Source: Clostridium grantii DSM 8605 (GTDB lineage Bacteria > Bacillota > Clostridia > Clostridiales > Clostridiaceae). From it: 64,000 nt of DNA. The stretch is taken from the NCBI RefSeq assembly GCF_900129965.1, contig NZ_FQXM01000002.1, forward strand, positions 62,001 through 126,000. Direction: 5' to 3'. This document shows, piece after piece, positions 1 through 7,987 of this stretch. The translations under genes and the position numbers were made by a program. The notes beneath the pieces were generated by a model, which saw nothing but the letters and a program-made list of their open reading frames with translations, was not told where the DNA came from and did no database searches. How positions within the stretch are numbered: position 1 is the first letter of the stretch; every line of letters begins with the position of its first letter.

Positions 1-659
1 ATGGAATTATAATAGCTTCATCAGGTAAAAATAATAAACTATTGGATGAAGAAAATAAAAATGGAACGTGTATTGTTCAAGTGTTTATGGAATATGATGA
101 TTTGGATATAAGTACTGTTTTATCAGATTATAAAGGAAGTACATTTAATGCAACGGAGTATTTGATAAAATTAGGCCATAAAAAAATTGCATTAATAACA
201 CAAGAATATGAACATATACCTTCAAGACAGGACAGAATTTTGGGCTATGAAGAAGCAATGATTAAAAATGGAATAGCTTTAAATTTAAATTTTATTAATA
301 TTTGGGATAGATTTTCAGATTTAAATAAGACTTTTGATGAAGCCTTAAAAAGTGAAAATTCGCCTACAGCAATATTTTCAATGCATTCCTCTGTAACGGC
401 AGAGTTACTTAATTATTGTAATATGAATAAAATAAATGTACCAGAAGATTTATCAATAATTGGTTTTGATGAACTACCTTTAGCTAATCTTTTCAAAACT
501 CCCATTACAGTTGTAGATCAAAAACCTTATGAGATAGGACAAAAAGCAGCTGAATTGGTATTATGGAAAATAAATCATAAAAAAGAAAGAGAAAACAATA
601 AAGTAATTGTTTCATGTGAATTAAAGATTAGGGAATCTTGTAAATCCTTAGATAAATAA
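1..659 (+). CDS. LacI-family transcriptional regulator, C-terminal part (cut by window start)
   Basis: The reading frame is open from base 3, so the gene begins before the window. What remains is the periplasmic-binding-protein-like effector domain of a LacI/GalR regulator: a GIIIASSG-type strand, then ATEYLIKLGHKKIALIT, PSRQDRILGYEEAM, and IIGFDELPLANLFKTPITVVDQ, all hallmark blocks of the family, ending in a short tail. The DNA-binding helix-turn-helix would lie outside the window. A terminator follows the stop codon, so the gene is separately transcribed from the lyase. LacI regulators normally bind CG-centred palindromes, and one sits at the start site of the next operon (844-857). Control of that operon by this protein is an inference from position. 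Confidence 0.9.
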   Translation, partial: GIIIASSGKNNKLLDEENKNGTCIVQVFMEYDDLDISTVLSDYKGSTFNATEYLIKLGHKKIALITQEYEHIPSRQDRILGYEEAMIKNGIALNLNFINIWDRFSDLNKTFDEALKSENSPTAIFSMHSSVTAELLNYCNMNKINVPEDLSIIGFDELPLANLFKTPITVVDQKPYEIGQKAAELVLWKINHKKERENNKVIVSCELKIRESCKSLDK

Positions 660-680
660 AATAAAAAAATAATATTTAGA

Positions 681-718
681 AAGGCTGTAGTGAATTTATT
701 CATTTCAACCTTTTTTTT
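681..718 (+). terminator. Rho-independent terminator after the LacI-type gene
   Basis: AAGG..TG.AGTGAAT pairs with ATTCATTT.CA.CCTT around a two-base loop, followed by a run of eight T. The stem has two mismatches and one G-T pair. Confidence 0.7.
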
Positions 719-807
719 ATTTTTGAAATAATATTTTGAGTATATAGAAAAATGTAAATATATAAGGTTGAATTCAAGAGTTATGCAGTAAAAAAACCAA
801 TAAGTTA

Positions 808-836
808 TTGACATAAAGATTAAATAAGGATAATAT
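808..836 (+). promoter_or_regulatory. Sigma-A promoter of the lyase/kduD operon
   Basis: TTGACA at 808-813 and TATAAT-like TAATAT at 831-836 are separated by exactly 17 bases. It lies in the 303-base gap between the regulator and the lyase gene. Besides this promoter the gap holds the terminator at 681-718 and the operators at 844-857 and 908-922. Confidence 0.85.
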
Positions 837-843
837 AAATTTA

Positions 844-857
844 ATAAAACGTTTTAT
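844..857. promoter_or_regulatory. LacI-type operator overlapping the transcription start
   Basis: ATAAAACGTTTTAT is a perfect 14-base palindrome centred on CG, the typical centre for LacI-family operators. It starts 7 bases after the -10 box, so bound repressor would cover the start site. Confidence 0.7.
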
Positions 858-907
858 CAAAGTTTTATTCGTGTATAAACTTAAGGAGTGTAGAATTTTT
901 TACATTC

Positions 908-922
908 ATGAAAACGTTACAT
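908..922. promoter_or_regulatory. Second LacI/cre-like half-palindrome in the leader
   Basis: ATGAAAACGTTACAT shares the core AAAACGTT with the palindrome 60 bases upstream. The left half fits a catabolite-responsive element (TGWAANCG) but the right half does not. It may be a weaker second operator for the same repressor or a degenerate CcpA site. Confidence 0.4.
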
Positions 923-962
923 AGCATTGAAGAAAAATATACCATGAAAAGGAGAATTTTTT

Positions 963-3089
963 ATGAAAAAATATTTATTGATAAATAGCAATATGGAACA
1001 ATTGAATGAGGAAAAATTAACATTTAGAAAAACTCACTTTACAAGGTTATTAGAACAATGCAAGATGTATGAAAATCAAAAGATTTCAAATGAACATCCA
1101 CCTACAAGTATTACATATATGGGCATGGCAGCTGCAAATTTGAGTTTAGCTTATTTATTAACAAAACAAGATAGTTATTTACAAGAAGCTAAGAGATGGA
1201 TGTTTTCTGCATGTAATTATGAGTGTTGGGGATATGGATTTTTAGTTGATGTGGATTTAAGTGCTTCTTGGTTATTATATGGATTTGGTTTATCTTACAA
1301 TTGGATTAGTGAATATTTAAGTCCTACTGAAAAGAAAACAATGCTTGATAAATTGATTTTACAAGGGCATAAAATGTTTGATTATGGTGAAGAAAATGAA
1401 GGAAATTGTTGGTCAACTGATTATTGGCAGAATCATAATTGGATTAATTATACCGGATTATTAACAACAGCTTATGCTATTGCTCCTGAATATGAAGAAG
1501 CCAATACATGGATAAATGTTATCAAAGATAATTTTGAAAAGGTATTTAAATGGATGCCAGAAGATGGTAGTAATTATGAAGGGACAGGTTATTGGAGATA
1601 CGCTATAAACTTTTTATTAACTGCAGCTGATTTAATAAAAGAGAATGAAGGTATAGATCATTTTAAATCTTCATTTATGGAAAATACATTTTATTATAGG
1701 TTATATCAGTCAGCTACAAATTGGGAAGAAAATGTTAACTTTTCAGATGTTCATGATAGAAAAAGTTCTCACTCTATCTCAGCATACTATAAAATGGCTA
1801 GTGAATATAACAATGGTCATGCACAGTGGCTTGGAAATTTAGTTAAAAATAAGTTCTTATTTAGAGAAGCTTATGAAAGCAAGATTTTCCCGGGCATTAT
1901 GCCAGAAGCTTTCTTGGAATATATATGGTATGACAAAGGTATTAGTGAAGAAGAGCCAAATAATCTTCCATTAACAAGATATTTTCCAGATTTAGGTTTG
2001 GTAGTAATACGCTCATCTTGGGATGAAGATGCAATACATTTTTCTTTTAAATCAAGTGCTCCAGGTGGTAATATTCAATGGGAAAAATCCTGGGAATTAG
2101 ATACTCAAAATGGATGGAGAACTAGAAGTTTGACACACTATCATGTGGATTTTAACAGTTTTATTTTAATGGCTAATAATAGTCCTCTTGCTATTGATGA
2201 AGGTTTTCATAGAACATCTAGAGCTAAAGTGCACAACATGATAACTGTAGATAATACAGGTTGTGTGGGAGAAAAAATATGGGATGAAGGTACACTAGAA
2301 GATCCTGAATTATTTGATTTGAACTGTAAGGGTATTTATAATGTTTGGAGAGATGTAAAAAAAGAAGCTATAGCTAAAGTAGAAGAATATATAAGTGAGG
2401 GCGGATATACCTATTGTGTGGGAGAATCTAGCAAGCTATATTATCCAGAGATGAATTTAAATCGAAATGCAAGAAATATTATCTATAGTGAAATGGGTTA
2501 TTTTATTATTTTAGATGAACTTAAAAGTTCAAGTGAGCATGCTTATACTTGGAGATTACATGGAGAACAATTTGCAGAGAAGAAGGCAGATACAAATGTA
2601 TTTCAAATCAAAAATGGTAAAGGAACACTAGATATACATCCTGTATGGCCAGAAGAATTAAATTGTAAGGTAGAGGAAACTATAATTCGCGAGATAATGA
2701 CTCCACAAAGACCGGATGATGTTAGAGAAATTAAATTGAAAACTCTTTGTATTGAGAATAAAAACAAAGAAATGAATATGAATTTCTTAAATGTATTATA
2801 TCCTCATTCTACTTTCTTAGACGAATCAATAGAGGTTAAATCAATTAAAGGTCAAGGGTTTATTGGTGTTGAAATCAAGAAAGAGAGCTATATTGAACAA
2901 TTTATATACTCAGAAAAAAATACTATAGATTATAATGGTATAGAATCTGATGGAAGATGGATTTCAATTATTAAAGATAAGGAAAAACTTATTAAGTTTG
3001 CAGTTTATCAGGGAACATATCTTAAAGTAAATAATGAAAAATTATTTGAAGGGGATACTATAGGTAATATTTTTAATACTGTAATTTAA
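963..3089 (+). CDS. Heparinase II/III-family polysaccharide lyase, cytosolic
   Basis: A 708-residue protein with the two-part fold of heparinase II/III and oligoalginate lyases. The N-terminal alpha/alpha toroid carries NHNW (residues 157-160) and a Tyr-rich NYEGTGYW block (205-211). The C-terminal half has LTHYHVDFNSFIL with His392, His394 and Asp396, followed by AIDEGFHR, which matches the conserved metal/catalytic region of the family. These enzymes cleave uronic-acid glycans by beta-elimination. There is no signal peptide, so it probably acts in the cytoplasm on imported oligosaccharides and yields unsaturated uronate. KduD downstream agrees with that. The exact substrate (alginate, heparin, hyaluronan or pectin oligomers) cannot be told. 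GGAG at 951-954 fixes the ATG start. Confidence 0.85.
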   Translation: MKKYLLINSNMEQLNEEKLTFRKTHFTRLLEQCKMYENQKISNEHPPTSITYMGMAAANLSLAYLLTKQDSYLQEAKRWMFSACNYECWGYGFLVDVDLSASWLLYGFGLSYNWISEYLSPTEKKTMLDKLILQGHKMFDYGEENEGNCWSTDYWQNHNWINYTGLLTTAYAIAPEYEEANTWINVIKDNFEKVFKWMPEDGSNYEGTGYWRYAINFLLTAADLIKENEGIDHFKSSFMENTFYYRLYQSATNWEENVNFSDVHDRKSSHSISAYYKMASEYNNGHAQWLGNLVKNKFLFREAYESKIFPGIMPEAFLEYIWYDKGISEEEPNNLPLTRYFPDLGLVVIRSSWDEDAIHFSFKSSAPGGNIQWEKSWELDTQNGWRTRSLTHYHVDFNSFILMANNSPLAIDEGFHRTSRAKVHNMITVDNTGCVGEKIWDEGTLEDPELFDLNCKGIYNVWRDVKKEAIAKVEEYISEGGYTYCVGESSKLYYPEMNLNRNARNIIYSEMGYFIILDELKSSSEHAYTWRLHGEQFAEKKADTNVFQIKNGKGTLDIHPVWPEELNCKVEETIIREIMTPQRPDDVREIKLKTLCIENKNKEMNMNFLNVLYPHSTFLDESIEVKSIKGQGFIGVEIKKESYIEQFIYSEKNTIDYNGIESDGRWISIIKDKEKLIKFAVYQGTYLKVNNEKLFEGDTIGNIFNTVI

Positions 3090-3121
3090 AGCGAAGGTAA
3101 TAAAGTGTAAATTTATAAAAC

Positions 3122-3139
3122 AATTGTAAGATTACAATT
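3122..3139. repeat. Perfect inverted repeat between lyase and kduD
   Basis: AATTGTAA-GA-TTACAATT has eight-base arms and a two-base centre. There is no T run, so it is not a terminator. It may be an operator or an mRNA hairpin. Confidence 0.5.
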
Positions 3140-3166
3140 AAACTTACTATACGAGGAGATAAAAAT

Positions 3167-3949
3167 ATGGAAATGTCACTAGATAGCTTTTCTATGGATT
3201 ATTTTTCGCTAAAAGGAAAGGTAGCTATAGTTACAGGCGGAAACACTGGATTGGGTCAAGGGGCTGTAGTTGCACTTGCTAAGGCAGGAGCAGATTTGTT
3301 TGTACCAACTCATGGGACTAATTGGAGTGAAACAAAAGAATTAGTAGAAAAGGAAGGCAGAAGAATAGAATTTTTCCAAGCAGATTTAACTAAAAGAGAA
3401 AGTGTTACAGCTTTAGTGGAAGAATGCATGAAAAAATACGGAAGAATAGATGTTTTAGTAAATAATGCGGGGACTATTAGAAGATCACCAATTTTAGAAT
3501 ATAAAGATGAAGATTGGAAAGCAGTTATTGATCTTAACTTAAATGCGGCATACTACTTAAGTCAAGATGTTGCAAAAATTATGGTTAAGCAAGGTGGGGG
3601 TAAAATAATTAATATCGCTTCTATGCTTTCTTTCCAAGGGGGAAAATTTGTTCCTGCTTATACAGCTAGTAAACATGGAATTGCAGGGATTACCAAGGCC
3701 TTTGCTAATGAACTTGCTTGTGAAAACATTCAAATAAACGCTATTGCGCCTGGATATATTGCAACAGCAAATACTGCACCATTAAGAGCTGATGAAAAAA
3801 GAAATGCTGAAATATTAGGAAGAATTCCTGCTAATAGATGGGGAGAACCATCGGATTTAATGGCAGTGGTTGTTTTTCTAGCATCAAAAGGATCAGATTA
3901 TATGAATGGGCATATACTTGCTATAGATGGTGGCTGGTTAGTTAGATAG
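3167..3949 (+). CDS. kduD: 2-deoxy-D-gluconate 3-dehydrogenase / KduD-type short-chain dehydrogenase
   Basis: A 260-residue classical SDR. The cofactor motif TGGNTGLGQG starts near residue 24, NNAG lies near 101, catalytic Ser is in NIASMLSFQGG, and the YTASK pair carries catalytic Tyr and Lys. The beginning DYFSLKGKVAIVTGG and the end HILAIDGGWLVR are typical of KduD, which interconverts 5-dehydro-4-deoxyuronate-derived keto-deoxy acids in uronate breakdown. It follows the lyase by 77 bases in the same direction, probably as one operon. GAGGAG lies about 10 bases before the start. A second in-frame ATG is two codons in. A gluconate 5-dehydrogenase role cannot be excluded, but the lyase neighbour favours uronate catabolism. 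Confidence 0.85.
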   Translation: MEMSLDSFSMDYFSLKGKVAIVTGGNTGLGQGAVVALAKAGADLFVPTHGTNWSETKELVEKEGRRIEFFQADLTKRESVTALVEECMKKYGRIDVLVNNAGTIRRSPILEYKDEDWKAVIDLNLNAAYYLSQDVAKIMVKQGGGKIINIASMLSFQGGKFVPAYTASKHGIAGITKAFANELACENIQINAIAPGYIATANTAPLRADEKRNAEILGRIPANRWGEPSDLMAVVVFLASKGSDYMNGHILAIDGGWLVR

Positions 3950-4025
3950 CATGTAAGAGATCATTTATAGGAAAACTGGTAAAGCTAAAAATATAATGGA
4001 AGTAAATAATTAATCATAACTATAG

Positions 4026-4058
4026 AAGGATGCCTACGAAAGTGAGACATCCTTTTTT
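4026..4058 (+). terminator. Terminator of the uronate operon
   Basis: AAGGATG pairs with CATCCTT around a 15-base loop and runs into six T. Confidence 0.8.
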
Positions 4059-4088
4059 CATTAATATAAGTAAAGAGTTTCAAATAAA

Positions 4089-4117
4089 TTGAAACCAATA
4101 TTTGGTTATGCTATAAT
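4089..4117 (+). promoter_or_regulatory. Promoter of the MFS exporter gene
   Basis: TTGAAA at 4089-4094 and TATAAT at 4112-4117 are 17 bases apart. The predicted start near 4124 gives a leader of about 80 bases holding the hairpin below. Confidence 0.8.
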
Positions 4118-4137
4118 CTTCTGTGGAGTTATTAAAT

Positions 4138-4177
4138 AAAAGTATACTGTGCCTACTTTATGGCACAGTATACTTTT
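4138..4177 (+). promoter_or_regulatory. Terminator-like hairpin in the MFS leader (possible attenuator)
   Basis: A perfect 16-base inverted repeat (AAAAGTATACTGTGCC at 4138-4153, complement at 4162-4177) with an 8-base loop, ending in four T. It lies after the promoter and 28 bases before the start codon, so transcripts must read through it to express the exporter. Confidence 0.7.
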
Positions 4178-4205
4178 AAAAATTAATTTATTGGAGACAT
4201 ACTTA

Positions 4206-5405
4206 ATGGACAATTATAAACACAAATTAAAAGGAAATATTTTAAAAAATTATATTTTTATATTCTTAAGTAGATTAGATTTGACCCAAGGAATATGGAT
4301 GATATATCTTGCAGTAAAGGGAATGACTTTGACGCAGCTTGGATTATTAGAAGGAATCTTTCATTTAGTTTCCTTTACCATGGAAGTCCCTACAGGTGTT
4401 GTTGCTGATTTGTGGGGAAGAAGAGTAAGTAGAATAATGGGAAGAGGTTTTGCTATGGTAAGTATGATAGTATTAATGTTTTCCAATTCTTTCTTTATGT
4501 TTGCGGTAGCTTTTGCTATTTTGGCAATATCTTTTAATTTAGAATCAGGAGCTGGAGAGGCACTGATTTATGATTCTTTGAAAGAAATAGATTTAGAAGA
4601 TGATTATATAAAAGTAAATGGTAAAAATGAAATGTTTATGCAAATCGCTTCAGTTGTTGCCTTACTTTTAGGAGGATACTTAGCATCTAAGAATTATTTA
4701 TATGCTTTTGGGTTTAGTGCTATTTTAGCAGCAATAACTATGGGACAAGCATTTTTATTTGTTGAACCTAGCATTGCAATAGAAAATAAAGAAAACAAAA
4801 ATCAAAATATATTCTTTTCTCAAATTAAAGATAGTTTGAGTGTAATAAGGAATAACAAGAAGGTTGGTTTCTTAATTGTTTTTATAAATATTATTGCTTT
4901 AAGTGTTACAAGTTTATTTTATTATCTTCAGAATTATTGGAAGGTAGGGGGATATTCTGAATTTCAGATAGCTATATTTTTATCTATATCTTCTTTATTA
5001 GCGGGTTTTATGGCTACAAAGGTTTATAAATTAGAAGAGGTGATAAAAGAAAAAGGCATTATTGCTTACATGCCTTTTATAATTGTTTTAGCTATGTGGG
5101 GAATTGCTTTAACTAACTGTGCACCAATTTTTTATATTTTAATAGGTGTTACGGAATCCATTGTTTTTGTAGCAACAAGTGATTATATAAATAAGTTAAT
5201 ACCTAGTGAAAATAGGGCTACAATATTATCTTTTCAAAGTATGGTGTTTAGCTTACTTATGATATGTGTATTTCCTATAATAGGTAAAATAGGGGATAGC
5301 GTTTCTTTGAATTTTGCTTTCAAAATAATGGCTATCCTAGGGACTATACTTGCTTTAGTGAATGCATATATGGTACTTAAGGTAGAAAACAAAAGTATTA
5401 ATTAA
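4206..5405 (+). CDS. Major facilitator superfamily transporter (probable drug exporter)
   Basis: About 399 residues with 12 predicted membrane spans. The MFS motif between helices 2 and 3 is visible as GVVADLWGRRVSRIMGRG, followed by an acidic motif ESGAGEALIYDSL typical of this exporter group. I place the start at ATG 4206 (MDNYKHK) because GGAG at 4192-4195 precedes it. An upstream in-frame GTG at 4149 lies inside the leader hairpin and is not a credible start. The hairpin suggests induction by relief of termination, as seen for some antibiotic-resistance genes. The substrate is unknown. The 3' end overlaps the end of ung by 8 bases in convergent orientation. Confidence 0.85.
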   Translation: MDNYKHKLKGNILKNYIFIFLSRLDLTQGIWMIYLAVKGMTLTQLGLLEGIFHLVSFTMEVPTGVVADLWGRRVSRIMGRGFAMVSMIVLMFSNSFFMFAVAFAILAISFNLESGAGEALIYDSLKEIDLEDDYIKVNGKNEMFMQIASVVALLLGGYLASKNYLYAFGFSAILAAITMGQAFLFVEPSIAIENKENKNQNIFFSQIKDSLSVIRNNKKVGFLIVFINIIALSVTSLFYYLQNYWKVGGYSEFQIAIFLSISSLLAGFMATKVYKLEEVIKEKGIIAYMPFIIVLAMWGIALTNCAPIFYILIGVTESIVFVATSDYINKLIPSENRATILSFQSMVFSLLMICVFPIIGKIGDSVSLNFAFKIMAILGTILALVNAYMVLKVENKSIN

Positions 5406-6075
5406 TATTTTCTATTTGCCAGTCAATAGGATTTTCACCTATGGACATAAGAAAATTATTTGTTTCAGAAAAAGGTTTACTTCCCAAAAATCCTCTATAA
5501 GCAGATAAAGGGCTTGGGTGAACAGACTGTATTATATAATGTGCTGGATTGGTTATTATTTTTAGTTTTGATTGAGCATTTTTTCCCCATAGTATGAAAA
5601 CTATGGGCTTTTCCCTTTCGTTTAATAAACTAATTATTTTATTGGTAAAATGCTCCCAACCTATATTTTGGTGGGAGTTTGCTTCGCCAGCTTTAACTGT
5701 TAATACAGCATTAAGAAGTAATACACCTTGGCGAGCCCATTTTTCTAAGTACCCATTATTAGGTATAAAACAATTTAAATCACTTTGAAGCTCTTTATAA
5801 ATATTTAGTAGTGAAGGAGGAATAGCCACATCTGGTTTTACAGAGAAACTTAAGCCATGTGCTTGATTAGCCCCATGATAGGGGTCTTGACCCAAAATAA
5901 CAACTTTAACATCTTTATAATCAGTAAACTTCAATGAGTTAAAGATATGGTACATATCTGGATATACTGTTTGAGTTTTATATTCCTTTATCAAGAACTT
6001 TCTAAGTTTCAGGTAATAATCTTTTTTAAATTCATCTTCTAATAAAAGTTGCCAACTATTTTCTAATATTTGCAT
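5398..6075 (-). CDS. ung: Uracil-DNA glycosylase, family 1
   Basis: 225 residues, the normal family length. The water-activating loop VVILGQDPYHGANQAHGLSFSV holds the catalytic Asp, and HPSPLSAYRGFLGSKPFS is the minor-groove intercalation loop with the catalytic His. It removes uracil from DNA at the first step of base excision repair. It lies 18 bases after yjbQ and is probably transcribed with it. Its last codons overlap the end of the convergent MFS gene. Confidence 0.97.
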   Translation of the reverse strand: MQILENSWQLLLEDEFKKDYYLKLRKFLIKEYKTQTVYPDMYHIFNSLKFTDYKDVKVVILGQDPYHGANQAHGLSFSVKPDVAIPPSLLNIYKELQSDLNCFIPNNGYLEKWARQGVLLLNAVLTVKAGEANSHQNIGWEHFTNKIISLLNEREKPIVFILWGKNAQSKLKIITNPAHYIIQSVHPSPLSAYRGFLGSKPFSETNNFLMSIGENPIDWQIENIN

Positions 6076-6093
6076 TTAAACCACCTATATTAT

Positions 6094-6492
6094 TTAACCT
6101 TCCATAATTTTAATATTAACTTTTCTAGTTCTTGGGCCGTCATATTCTAGAAAATAAATTCCTTGCCATGTGCCAAGAATTAATTGCCCATTATCAATTA
6201 TAATATGTTCACTGAAACCCATCATACTAGATTTTATATGAGCAGCAGAGTTTCCTTCATAATGTAGATAATTATCATTAAGGGGAACGATTTTATCCAT
6301 TTCCTTAACAAAATCTTTAACTACATCTGGATCAGCATTTTCATTAATAGTAACTGCAGCGGTGGTGTGAGGAATAAATACCATACATATTCCATTTTTC
6401 ACACCAGATTCTTTAACGATTTTCTTCACTTCACTACTTATATCTATCATCTCTGTACTTTTGTTTGTTTTAACTTGAAATGTATGTATCAT
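6094..6492 (-). CDS. YjbQ family protein (UPF0047)
   Basis: 132 residues, full length for the family. Conserved blocks are MVFIPHTTAAVTINENADPDV, the HYEGNSAAHIKSSMMG segment, and GTWQGIYFLEYDGPRTRKV. The His residues in the first two blocks form the presumed metal site. YjbQ proteins have been linked to thiamin-phosphate synthesis activity when overproduced, but their true role is not settled. It is the first gene of a two-gene unit with ung. Confidence 0.92.
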   Translation of the reverse strand: MIHTFQVKTNKSTEMIDISSEVKKIVKESGVKNGICMVFIPHTTAAVTINENADPDVVKDFVKEMDKIVPLNDNYLHYEGNSAAHIKSSMMGFSEHIIIDNGQLILGTWQGIYFLEYDGPRTRKVNIKIMEG

Positions 6493-6525
6493 TAAATCAC
6501 ACTCCTAAATTTTCTTATAGTTATT

Positions 6526-6553
6526 ATTCTACCACTTGATTTATAATAAGCAA
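6526..6553 (-). promoter_or_regulatory. Probable promoter of yjbQ-ung
   Basis: On the minus strand TTGCTT (6553-6548) and TAGAAT (6531-6526) are 16 bases apart, upstream of the yjbQ start. Confidence 0.5.
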
Positions 6554-6562
6554 TACACAAAA

Positions 6563-7189
6563 TTAAGCCTTATAATTCATTACTTTTTTCAAAGTATATA
6601 TATAAGATTTTTTTAGTGTAAAAATTGCAATGATGATATTTAACATTATTAAAGAAATTTCAAAATAAAAAACATTTATAGCATTCACATCTCTAAGAAT
6701 GCTGCGCATTATAATCCAAGTAATAAATGTGAAAAAATAATTACCCAAAATCAAAGCTGTTGTTCTATTGTCTTGATTTAACCTTAATTTTAGTTCTGTT
6801 GAAGTAAAGTTAGGATAGAATATATTTGAAAAAATAAAGAAACATGAAATATAAACTAAGTAGAATATTGAAGTTTCTGAAGGCTTAACTAGATTTATAA
6901 TTAAGATAATAATAAAACTTGTACCAAAAATAATATATGTATGTAAATATAAAAGCTTTATTATATCTTTTGTTTTAAAAGGTGCCATGGATAAAATAGT
7001 ATAATTTTCACTGCATAATTTATCTAGAATAGTAGGAAAAATTATACAACAACAGGTTGCTACCATAATATTTAAAAAGTCATACTTAGGTAAGAATGCG
7101 GGGAATATTATAAATATAATAAAAACTAATGTTTGATAAAAACCATTAAATCTCAAAAGTTTTTTGTAATTATCTAATAAAGTTTTCAT
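6563..7189 (-). CDS. Hydrophobic ABC-transporter partner protein (permease-like)
   Basis: 208 residues with about six hydrophobic spans and short polar loops. There is no enzyme motif. It starts 3 bases after the preceding permease and is the last gene of the GntR-ATPase-permease operon, so it is probably the second membrane subunit of that ABC transporter. Sequence identity to a named family is not evident by eye. The assignment rests mainly on operon position and hydropathy. Confidence 0.65.
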   Translation of the reverse strand: MKTLLDNYKKLLRFNGFYQTLVFIIFIIFPAFLPKYDFLNIMVATCCCIIFPTILDKLCSENYTILSMAPFKTKDIIKLLYLHTYIIFGTSFIIILIINLVKPSETSIFYLVYISCFFIFSNIFYPNFTSTELKLRLNQDNRTTALILGNYFFTFITWIIMRSILRDVNAINVFYFEISLIMLNIIIAIFTLKKSYIYTLKKVMNYKA

Positions 7190-7192
7190 ATT

Positions 7193-7987
7193 TTATCCCA
7201 CCTTTTCAGAAATTTTTAAAGGAAGTTTGCAACATAAATAATATCCAGTAAAAACTGATAATATTATTAGCAGTAAACCCTGTACTCCTCCAAAATATCT
7301 GCAAGCTTTAAAAAATGGAGAGAATAAAGGGCCAAGAGCATTGTACATATTTTCCGGGGTAACCTTAGTGTTGGGTTGAGGGAAATGCATAGTTAAATTA
7401 TAAATACCGAGATACATTACAAGTATAGGAAAGAATGCAGGTAAAAATTTAATGAATTTATATTTTTCAGAAGCTATAGAGTCTAATCCAGTTGATAAAG
7501 AAAATAATAAAAAAGCAGAAATAAAGATTAAAACAAAAAAACCAGCATAAGCAGATATCATATCTGTTGGCGCTACGAAAATGTTAATTATTAAAAGGAA
7601 TAAAGTGATTATTAAACCACATAAAGATGAAACCAAAAGTATAAAAAAATTAGTATTCAAAATATCTATTTTTTTTATAGGGACTTGTATAAGAACATTA
7701 GAGAAATTTCTTCTATGTGTCTTGTTTTTGTGTGAATAATCTCTATAAAGATTTTGGCTTAAAGAAAAAGGTAATACAATAGCTATAAGTAAAAAACATA
7801 GGGAACCATTAAATATAATATTATTACTATTGATATAATCGTTTATAGATAATTTTAGAATATAGCAATTTGCTATTGATATAAATATAAAAATTATATT
7901 GAATACAAAGAAAAGCTCATTAGAACCACTACAATTTATAATCCAATAAGATTTTAAGATTTTAAATAACTTTTTCATTTTTTTCAC
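7193..7987 (-). CDS. ABC-2 type transporter permease
   Basis: 264 residues with six or so membrane spans, beginning with a polar/amphipathic stretch (MKKMKKLFKILKSYW). A polar loop (residues 75-100) is followed by paired helices, and the protein ends KLPLKISEKVG. It overlaps the ATPase gene by 26 bases, which implies coupled translation. The layout GntR regulator, ATPase, two permeases resembles the ytr operon of Bacillus, which is induced by cell-wall antibiotics. Substrate unknown. Confidence 0.75.
   Translation of the reverse strand: MKKMKKLFKILKSYWIINCSGSNELFFVFNIIFIFISIANCYILKLSINDYINSNNIIFNGSLCFLLIAIVLPFSLSQNLYRDYSHKNKTHRRNFSNVLIQVPIKKIDILNTNFFILLVSSLCGLIITLFLLIINIFVAPTDMISAYAGFFVLIFISAFLLFSLSTGLDSIASEKYKFIKFLPAFFPILVMYLGIYNLTMHFPQPNTKVTPENMYNALGPLFSPFFKACRYFGGVQGLLLIILSVFTGYYLCCKLPLKISEKVG

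Noticed and set aside
4149..4205. Longer start of the MFS gene at GTG 4149
   Set aside because: It lies within the leader hairpin and lacks a ribosome site; ATG 4206 has one.
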